Below, piece after piece: positions 56,660 to 64,000 of a stretch of 64,000 nucleotides of DNA. Positions within the stretch are counted from its first letter, which is position 1, and each line of letters opens with the position of its first letter. The position numbers were made by a program, and so were the translations under genes. Origin of the DNA: Thereva unica (taxonomy: Eukaryota > Arthropoda > Insecta > Diptera > Therevidae); the NCBI GenBank assembly GCA_949987705.1, contig OX465282.1, positions 86,850,070 to 86,914,069 on the forward strand, read 5' to 3'. Below the pieces are notes generated by a model. That model made no database searches. It was not told the DNA's origin and saw nothing but the letters and a program-made list of their open reading frames with translations.

Positions 56660-56896
56660 TTTCTTGTAAAAGCAGGTAAGTAGCTGTGGTGAATCCGCCT
56701 ACGAACAGAAACACAATTCCGAACAATCTGCAATCCAGGCATTTTGTTACAGGTATTTGCTGAGCTGCAGGCGATTGAGAACTTCTCTCCAGGAGCGGAG
56801 TTCTTTCAGAAGATTCAATCCTAATCAAAACATCTGACTCGAGACTGTGGTGCGAATTGTGCTGGGGTTGGTTTCTATTGCAAGAAACTGAACGAT
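56660..56896 (-). CDS. PGRP gene, coding exon 2: cytoplasmic tail and membrane segment (residues 3-81)
   Basis: The exon is 237 bp, begins after CTTTTTATTTCAG with AT (completing a codon) and ends A/GTACTAAG in phase 1. It encodes a Ser/His-rich tail, the acidic-dileucine-like ERTPLLER (33-40) and a hydrophobic span of about 22 residues (58-79, CRLFGIVFLFVGGFTT...), so the protein is a type II membrane protein with the PGRP domain outside. No RHIM-like core (IQIG type) was seen in the tail. An alternative start is an in-frame ATG at 56960, which would read through the acceptor (MSREKQTV...). I prefer the spliced start because the phase fits exon 1. Confidence 0.75.
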
Positions 56897-57344
56897 CTGA
56901 AATAAAAAGAAGAATATTTTTGAAGATGTAAGATAACACTGTTTGTTTTTCCCTAGACATAGTTTTATACCGTGCACATAAACATTTAATTCCATGTCTT
57001 ATCGGCGAAGTCTATAGAAGCAAACTGTTTTATGCACTAATAAATTTTCTTGAGATATTTTTTTTTAGATAAAATCTGATAAAGTACTTTTTGGTGAATT
57101 TTGGCTTATTTATGTAATTTGTGCATCATAATTCTTCTATTAAAATTATTTGACCCAGTTTTTCTAATTCGGTTTGAAAGTTGGCGTTCAAGGCCAGGGG
57201 ATAGTGTGAACGTTATCTGCAGCAAAAGATGCCCTGCGCTCAAGGAGGCGTTAAAATATATAACACAGACTGAACATGAAGAGAAAATCGACGTTGCACT
57301 AGTTTGCGGGAGATAAGCCATCGTTAGAACCCTAGAGAATGGTT

Positions 57345-57600
57345 TCACGCCGGCAAAAGTAGGCGAAATACATGTCCGCAACTGCCTTGCTGCACAAAGT
57401 CTGGCAATAAATAAGAATAAGTTGATGTTGGAGGTTGCCAAAAAATAATAGTGGGCAATTTCAATGCTTGGGCTGTCAAATGAGGCAGCCGACAAACGAC
57501 TGCAAGAGAGGGCATGCACTAGGAGTATTCTTGTGATTGAATCCTTTAATTTGACGAGAAGTAAATCCGAGCATTTCACAAGGCTGGGGTGGAGCATATA
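57345..57600 (+). pseudogene. LINE endonuclease fragment (R1/LOA/Jockey-like)
   Basis: IVGNFNAWAVK (57449) corresponds to the catalytic GDFNAW motif with Asp changed to Asn. GSRQTTARE follows, and FTRLGWSI at 57574 matches the usual F(T/S)RxGxxS(I) end of the domain. Stops interrupt it. The preceding frame (57101-57316) may be part of the same element but shows no clear motif. Confidence 0.5.
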
Positions 57601-59099
57601 AAATAGGTATGTTAGCGGTCAATGGCTACCGCTCTCCGCCCACCATCTGAACGCGCTTCTCCCGAATATAGTATACGTCCTATTTCTTCAGAGCGTGGAG
57701 AAGGGAGATCTATCTACCCCTCAGTTAGGTCCAAAGAATACCTCTGTGTTGAACGCTGGAGGCCCTTGGTATGAACGGCACACCGAACAATAATAACACT
57801 TAAGAGTTTCGACGAAATCATCACAACGGGCCAGAGGGGGCTCTGCAGACCGATGAAAACAGCAGAACTGCTGAAGTTATTGTAGCTAATTTCGCTGTTT
57901 TGAAAAAGAAAGTTGCTTATATCTTGCTTTACCTTAGACGTCCTAAGCGATAATATTAAAGTGCAGTTTTTTCGGACAGGATAACGATAACGACATCGCA
58001 CCGAGCATGCAAAGAACAAACCCGTCAACAGATGTTGTGAGGTTTTCAATAGACACAGTCCCTTTTTCCCCCACCCTCAGTAAACCATCCTATCAAAGGA
58101 AAATGATTATCCTCATTACATCCTAACCTAAATCCTCTCTACTAAAAATTAAAATTCAAGCATATAACATACTTTAAATTCCTATATGTTATAGTTTCTC
58201 CTTGTATACTATTCGCCTCCGCAATCGGTAACGTCCAGCGCGATGTCATAAATTGAAGACGTATGAAGACCTTCTACGTTCAGAGCTTCTGAAGAAAATA
58301 ATATTGAAGAGCAAAGAAACCAGCAGTACTGGATCTCGAACAAAACATGGAAAAAATAGAACGCAGGAAGGCCCTTAAAAATAACGACTGAACGTGAATA
58401 TTTCCAACTACATCGGGAGTAGTCGGTTTTAAAAACCGGTTTTTAAAACCATGTTATAAAAGAAAATTATGAGACTCTAAAACCGGGTTTTCGGTAAAAA
58501 AAGAACAGAACTGAAAACAAGAAAAGAGCTGTTTTAAATTTATACATAAGAAGTGAGCCTTTATGGTGTTTTTGAATTATAAATAAAATAAAATTAAACC
58601 ATCTATTTCAAGTTGTGAATATTCACTGCTTCAATTTGGAGGTCCTTTTTTCAAAAAGCAAAAGGTCTTTGCTATTATACAACAGAACGATTCATTACAT
58701 ATATTAACTCAAATGCTGGTGCAAAAGGGACTTATATAGTCCCTTCCGAAGTTCTAATTTTCGATGAAACGTTCGAGCATTTCGACAGGTATTCTGCCAA
58801 TGATGCGAGTTAAGGGGGTCCTACACAATTCAACGGTTGGTACGATATCGGCCTAATATAATGGTCGCAAGCGACGATTTTCTCGCACAGAAACAACGGG
58901 TTTTAATGTCTAAGTACAAAATATGGCTGATAATAGTTTCAGTCGCAGATATACTTGCTATAGTTTTTTGGCCCATAAAATGAAATTCAAGTTGGTCCAA
59001 TCGTTGTATCTTGTAAAAGCACCTTAATGTTGGCTTCTAATCTTCAATCGAAGCCTGCTTCTTCATGTAGACGTTGGATTCTACGGAGCCCGGGAGTCT
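57601..59099. other. PGRP intron 1, no clear element; AAAACCGG-rich patch at 58425-58500
   Basis: AAAAACCGGTTTTTAAAACC (58431) and AAAACCGGGTTTTCGG (58482) form a loose palindromic patch; similar words recur at 62310-62400. No gene or element ends were recognised. Confidence 0.35.
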
Positions 59100-59480
59100 A
59101 GAGGTGTCATATCATCTGTTCGAAACGTGACATTAACTCCACACCGAATTGGTCTAACCGTAGTCTCACGGGTCTGTGGCAAGTAGCGTCATCTTGTTTG
59201 ATCATTGAGATCACGGGCTTTACTTTTAGACAGCGAGAATAGTCTGTTGTCATGCCAACTCTTGTTTTGTCTGGATGCAATAGCAGCTCTTGAACCACTT
59301 CGGGCTGCTTTTATTTGACGTAGCCATTAAGCCAGAACTGGGCTTATTCGCTGAACAAAATTTGGGCCTTTTAATGGATCGATTTTCGTAAAACAACTGA
59401 ATAATTTATAAACGCTGTGCAGAGCTTCCCATGATGAAATGTCACACAATACTGAACAAAAATATTATGACTGTTTGACA
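59100..59480 (-). pseudogene. Possible mariner-like transposase N-terminal scrap
   Basis: The minus strand reads QLFYENRSIKRP and, through stops, FCSANKPSSGLMATSN, reminiscent of the N-terminal helix-turn-helix region of insect mariner-type transposases (IxLFYENxxS). No catalytic region follows. Low confidence. Confidence 0.3.
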
Positions 59481-59535
59481 CAACCAAGCGTGATCTGCCT
59501 TTAAATCCCTACTGAAAAAAGCGGATATGTGTCTA

Positions 59536-59625
59536 AATCCAGAAAGACAAAATCCAGAAACGACAAAATCCCGAAACGACAAAATCCAGAAACGACAAAA
59601 TCCAGAAGAAATCCAAAAAATCCAG
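59536..59625 (+). repeat. 15-bp tandem repeat AAATCCAGAAACGAC
   Basis: About five units of ATCCAGAAACGACAA follow each other and decay into ATCCAAAAAATCCAGAA. An inverted unit (GATTTTGTCGTTTCTGGATT) lies at 59783-59802, so the block 59536-59805 may be a small fold-back element. Confidence 0.65.
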
Positions 59626-60145
59626 AATAAAAAAATTGCGCGATTTTTTTATTGTGGATTTTTTTGGATCTCTTCTAATATTATCAGTAAAACTAATTTG
59701 GCTGAAAAGAAGAATATCGAAAATGTTTTAATAAATAACAAAGTCGATAACATAAATAAATAACATTTCAGATGACAATGACGATTTTGTCGTTTCTGGA
59801 TTTTGCATTTCTAGCTTTTGGCATGATACCGAAAAAGGCACATCCAAATGTATCACCCTTAGCTAGCCCACCACGATTTTGTAAAATTGCTGGCCCTTGG
59901 GGTGTCCACGCACCCCACATGAAGGAAAGCCATTTCCATAGAAAATATGCAATATTGACCATTAAAAAATTCAGTAGGGTTATATTCCAATAGTTGAGAG
60001 TTTTATTATTCTGGGGGGAACAATTAAAGATGCAAAAAAACATGAAAAACGAAATTTTGCTTCAAAAAAATCATCTCCTAAATTTTTTGAATGTGTGGGC
60101 ACCCCAGGGGTTTTCGATCGACTCCCGCAACCGCGTAAAAGCTTT

Positions 60146-61042
60146 GTATAGATTTTTTCAAACTCCGTGCTACAAAAAATTTGAGCAGTTCTGCGCACGT
60201 CGTTGCAAATTTTATAAAATTAAATACCCCTCTTTTTAGTTAAAACGGCAACAAATGCAGAAAAAACTCAACAAATAGTTTGGAAAGGGATGCGCGCATG
60301 TCGAATGAATAAAGTTAAGGGCGCTTTTAGTAATGCAGGATGCGTGCGCAAATGACTTATTCAGCAATTGAAAGTGTGAAGCTTTCAATGACTGAATAAG
60401 TCAATTGCGCACGCATCCTGCATTACTGAAAGCGCCCTAATTTATCTTTATATGTATTGAGCAGAGCTTTTAAATACATGTGAAGCCCCTGCTCAACCAA
60501 GCCAGTTTATTCATCATAATTAGCACAATTTTACTGTAACTAAGCGAAATTTTTCTCATCTCTTAATTTAAAATATATGCTGAAAAAAATTCGTTTGAAT
60601 AAATGAGCATTTCCATTCATAAAACGACAGTTCCCCGCAGTCGCAAGCAACAGAACCCCCCCGGGCAGAAGTGCGCATGCGACTGGCAGGAAACGTCAAC
60701 AGTCTAGTAATCAAAGTGATAAAAACAAAAAAATTCGTATTTCTTTAATAGAAATGCTACAAATTATTTCTGTAGCAAATGTGTAAAATACAAAAAACCT
60801 TTAAATAAAAAAATGTATAAAATGGGGCGTTTTTCATTCATAATTTTTAATTTTTTTAAATAATCATTGAAGCCCCAGAAAAATACACCTCCCTCTAGCA
60901 ATACGCAATCGTGACTGATTAAATGGTAGCAAGTGATTTGATGGGAGGCGCTAAATAAAGCTTGGTCCGAGCTTTTAAACATTTCTAAGAGCTTTGCTGG
61001 GGTACATGCTCGGAATGTCACGACGTTTGAAAAAATCTATAC
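60146..61042 (+). repeat. Dispersed repeat family X, full-length copy (X4)
   Basis: GTATAGATTTTTTCAAACTC begins at 60146 and GACGTTTGAAAAAATCTATA closes before 61042, giving inverted ends. It is collinear with X3 (25429) and inverse to X2 (18990). A PIF-like MITE is inserted at 60319. Without it the copy is about 775 bp. Confidence 0.75.
60319..60437. mobile_element. 119-bp hairpin MITE, TAA duplication (PIF/Harbinger-like)
   Basis: GGGCGCTTTTAGTAATGCAG is inverted at the right end, and nearly the whole element folds back on itself around CATTGAAAG..CTTTCAATG. TAA flanks both ends (60316-60318, 60438-60440). The uninterrupted site is visible in X3 near 25595, which confirms insertion. Confidence 0.85.
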
Positions 61043-61050
61043 ATAAACAA

Positions 61051-61587
61051 CACTGACATATAGAATGGACTGCTTATAAGAAATTTTTCATGGCACCAAT
61101 TTGTTCCATAGGCTACAAACCTTTTTTCACTCCATGTAAACACCGGAATCACTTTTGAAATTTACATTTTTTTAAATACGTACGTAAAACATTAAAACAA
61201 CACAAATATTTTGTTTAAAAAAATTAATAAACACTATTTTCACTTTTTCACCTTTTAAAATGCCTTTTTTTCATTAATTTGCAAATTTTATGTGTATCTG
61301 ATTTAAGTTCTTAACGCCTGTCTTAGCAACTGACATTCTGTCCGGGGGCTTATGGGGAAAAGAGCAAAAGATATAAACATCACTATACCCGTCTATTTTT
61401 TTCTAATTGATTTAACGCAAAAGATATAAACATCACTATACCCGTCTATTTTTTTCTAATTGATTTTATTTCTGAGTGCTTCTGTCAGTTTGGGGGCTTA
61501 TGGATGAGCGAGCGACTATACCTTTTTGGTGCCATCGGTTTGTATGGGAATAATTGCTGATGAGCAGTCCATTATTATATGTCAGTG
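61051..61587. mobile_element. hAT-type MITE, perfect 8-bp duplication ATAAACAA
   Basis: CACTGACATATA and the inverse TATATGTCAGTG form the ends; the arms go on with AATGGACTGCT. ATAAACAA flanks both ends (61043-61050, 61588-61595). The 537-bp interior contains a fresh tandem duplication. It inserted immediately beside the end of X4. Confidence 0.85.
61364..61466 (+). repeat. Recent 53-bp tandem duplication inside the hAT MITE
   Basis: GCAAAAGATATAAACATCAC...CCGTCTATTTTTTTCTAATT occurs at 61364 and again at 61417, identical over 50 bases. The absence of differences suggests it is young. Confidence 0.8.
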
Positions 61588-61595
61588 ATAAACAA

Positions 61596-62542
61596 TCTAA
61601 CATAACCCAGCGGGACGACTAGAGAGGGCATACTCTGGTAACCCATGCATTCTTCAATAATTTGTGTAACTGCCTGCATGGTAATCGAGAAATTCAATTG
61701 GAAATTTTGGAAAATGGAGGTCTTTACTTTGTAATGGCTAGGCAAGCAGCTAGGTAAAGACTTGTGAAATACTTTCGTTATAAATGTGATGTGCTTTTAT
61801 AATTCTTTGTCTTGTCGAAGCCTCTCTTCTTGAGTTTATTCCGTCCTCATCAAGTTTATAAGATTAATTTATACCACTAACAATGAGCAACAAAATCAAA
61901 AAGATATCTTGCTAGAAAAATCCTCACCAAATGTAGTAAAAATATAATGGCAGTTTCGGAAAGTATTGTCGTTAATGCTAAAACGGGTAGCCAGTAATTT
62001 ATTCTGCATGCCTTACCTGGTAATCTATGAATTCACCTATTACATTTCACCTCTGAAATAAGTCCTCGTCTGTAATGCCTACTGTAAGTACTTACCTCCC
62101 TAGGACATCTCTATGTAAAAGTAACCTATTATTTCTCACAAAGGTAATGGGTCCACCTCATTACCACCTCGCTTACGTAGCCAATACATTTCCCACTGGG
62201 AAGTGAAACTCACAACCTTCAAGGTCCCACACATATTATTTTCAAGAGTTAAATCATGAAATAACGAATTGGTTTAGGCCTGCATCCCAGACCCAGCTAA
62301 GGGTTAGAAACTCGAAACCGGTTAAACCGTTTTTTTTTGGAAAAGTTAAAACTAGAAAACCGAGTTTTATAAAGTCGGGTTTTGTATAAACCCTAACTGT
62401 AAAAACGTGTAAAAACACTCATATAAAAAGCGTGACGTAAAGAGTGCAGATTGAAGGCTGATTTGCAACGACGAGGAGCAACTTCTTCGCCGCCCCACTA
62501 TGTCATATGCGGTTCACAATTGATCAATATGAGTATAAAAAC
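61596..62542. other. PGRP intron 1 spacer, no gene seen
   Basis: No element ends or domains were recognised. The AAACCGGTTAAACCG patch at 62318-62400 resembles that at 58425. Confidence 0.35.
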
Positions 62543-62991
62543 AATAGGGAACCTTACTGGAAATTTCTCCCGCTAGGGGCGCCAATGTATTATAACGTAA
62601 ACATGAAGTAACATTTGCCTTTTCTGTCAGACAGTTCTTGATTATTGAGATTTTTCGGTTACTCAATGATAGAATCTTATATTCTAATAAATATACATCA
62701 GTGTTGCGTATTTGGTTGCAATAATATTACGGATTCATTTTATTTCCTAAAGACCAAAAAGTACGGGAGCTATGGGATATAGCTGTACCTTGCAAAAAGT
62801 TTTACGATACAAAACATTCAAGACTTTGTCCAGATCACCTTAGATCTGAAGATTATGTTAAAGAAGCATTTGAGATGGGTCAATAGATGAATATTATATT
62901 TTTGTTGCTATATCTGTTATGTTGTTGTTATTTGTTTACGTTATACTTCGGTGGCGCCACCTGAGTTTACCTTTGCGTAAGATTCCCTATT
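62543..62991 (+). mobile_element. THAP-carrying inverted-repeat element, copy V2
   Basis: The ends AATAGGGAACCTTACTGG and CGTAAGATTCCCTATT are inverted repeats. In the plus direction it encodes CCVFGCNN (about 62704, C-x4-C pair), then after a frameshift GFILFPKDQKVRELWDIAV, KKFYDTKHSRLCPDHLRSED and YVKEAFEMGQ-stop. LCPDH supplies the C..H pair of the THAP zinc site. The copy is 449 bp against 448 bp for V1. The frameshift shows it is not a functional gene now. Confidence 0.7.
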
Positions 62992-63640
62992 GACTTCTGT
63001 TAAAAAAATTAAAGAAACAATTGTTTTGATGTCGAAAAAAGACCACCGAAAGAGAGATGCAAATAATCAAATTGGAGCTGGGGAGACCATTAAAGCAAAA
63101 GAAATTTACAACTAGTTAGCTATTGTACAACAAATTGTTCAATAGATGACCACATACGAACTCGTGAGTCATTTTAATACTGTTAATACTCATATGTAAA
63201 TTTTCCGATCATCAGTTTAACTTTGATTTATTTCACTTATTATCAATAATAATTATTTATAATATCTAAAAAAACAATAAACTTACATAACATCGTATTT
63301 ATTTCAAGTCAATGTGAACTCAATAATGAAATAAATAATATTTGTCACTTTATTAGTCATTTAAAATTATTCGCAATTGCTTTTTTTTCAAATATTACGT
63401 GATCACATTGCGCAGACTCCAGCGGATTAATGATGTTAGTAGGACTTAAGGAATTGTTAGTCAGGGATTGCGATAACTGAAGATCTTCTTATTCTTATTT
63501 TTCTGATAAACTTTCAAAAAGTTCATACGCTATCACTTTAATGTTTTTTTTTATACATAAAAAAGTTTTGCTTCTTATTTGCAATTGAAGAAGTTTGTTG
63601 TAAAAATGTTTTATGAATCGGACAAGCAAGATGAACGTAC

Positions 63641-63647
63641 CTGCCAT
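63641..63647 (-). CDS. Proposed first coding exon of the PGRP gene (ATG GCA G)
   Basis: On the minus strand CATCATGGCAG/GTACGTTC gives a start codon in good context and a strong 5' splice site GTACGT. It supplies one base, which joins AT of exon 2 to give Asp (M-A-D-R-S). With this start the five exons total 783 nt, a whole number of codons (260 aa plus stop). Intron 1 would be 6993-249=6744 bp. The call rests on phase and signal fit only. An exon elsewhere with the same phase is possible. Confidence 0.5.
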
Positions 63648-64000
63648 GATGTTGTAAACTGTCAGTGAACAATTCCAATGTGTTGAATTCTCTTTCCTTG
63701 GTGGGAAGTTATTCCTTTGTTAGATGCCCATAAATGAGGATATCACTTCCTTCCTTCGCTAATGCGGTTTGGTTCAAAAGAACGCGGCTACCTTCAATAT
63801 CTTTCACTCGCTAACAACAAAGTTGTGATCTGCCAGCACGTTAAATAAATGCTTGCTCATATTTCGAGTTAAAGTTGATTTGCGTAATTAAAAACCGAAA
63901 ATGCAATAATAGAAGTAAAATCCGTGTGCGAATGCCCGCCGCGTTGGATCGACACAAGTGAACTAAGCAAGCGCAGATATTGCAGTCCGACTTGATCCCA
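63648..64000 (-). promoter_or_regulatory. Probable 5' UTR / promoter region of the PGRP gene
   Basis: The stretch upstream of the proposed ATG is GC-richer than the intron and lacks repeats found elsewhere in the window. GGGAAGTTATTCC (63703-63715), palindromic except for its three central bases and about 56 bp upstream of the ATG, resembles two NF-kappaB half sites with a wider spacer. PGRP receptors of flies feed the Imd/Relish pathway and several are themselves induced by it, so a site here would make sense. The transcription start is not determined. Confidence 0.35.

Noticed and set aside
60764..61021. Recurring minus-sense frame with LLEGGVFFW, also at 4120-4368 and 19310-19510
   Set aside because: The frame recurs only because family X recurs. 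Lengths and frames differ between copies, and no domain is visible.

Overview
The window looks like a TE-dense, AT-rich piece of an insect genome, most likely a higher fly (Diptera). Two introns in one gene are only 55 and 60 bp, as is common in flies, and the repeats belong to insect-type lineages (Ty3/gypsy, CR1/L2-like and RTE-like LINEs, hAT, Transib, Helitron, Tc1/mariner, PIF, piggyBac and Mutator-like MITEs). The species cannot be fixed from sequence alone.

Only two host genes are visible. A CRAL-TRIO (Sec14-like) lipid-binding protein is encoded on the plus strand in one coding exon (46223-47239) behind a 3' splice site. A transmembrane peptidoglycan-recognition protein (PGRP, non-catalytic receptor type) is encoded on the minus strand in five proposed coding exons between 63647 and 47459. 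The two genes converge tail to tail, with 219 bp between stop codons. The PGRP gene has two giant introns (8.5 and 6.7 kb) packed with repeats. Its proposed first coding exon has only 7 coding bases, but the phase fits and the total CDS is 783 nt.

Region by region: 1-911 is the 3' end of a Ty3/gypsy element with the integrase core deleted. 2017-4526 is a hAT element with an exact 8-bp target duplication. 5220-6215 is a microsatellite split by a TA-flanked MITE. 6430-8202 is a decayed Transib (RAG1-related) transposase. 8596-12090 holds fold-back elements and minisatellites. 14634-17217 is a palindromic element split by a LINE. 17700-19973 holds PIF-, piggyBac- and Mutator-type MITEs, some nested. 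20790-21565 is a Tc1 relic. 25429-28435 is a five-deep nest of elements. 29940-40350 holds pieces of at least four LINEs. 40457-43007 is a near-perfect palindrome split by a complete non-autonomous Helitron. 43826-45223 is another LINE copy. 47735-54690 (PGRP intron 4) holds a Helitron relic, a second hAT element and a stack of MITEs. 57345-62991 (PGRP intron 1) holds LINE and mariner scraps, more MITEs and a second copy of a THAP-carrying element.

The most unusual items are a 448/449-bp inverted-repeat element carrying the remains of a THAP zinc finger in two places, the five-deep nest, the Helitron whose exact ends can be read from the other arm of a palindrome, and the compact non-catalytic PGRP. 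I saw no CRISPR array, no rRNA and no free-standing tRNA; one tRNA-like sequence is the head of a SINE.
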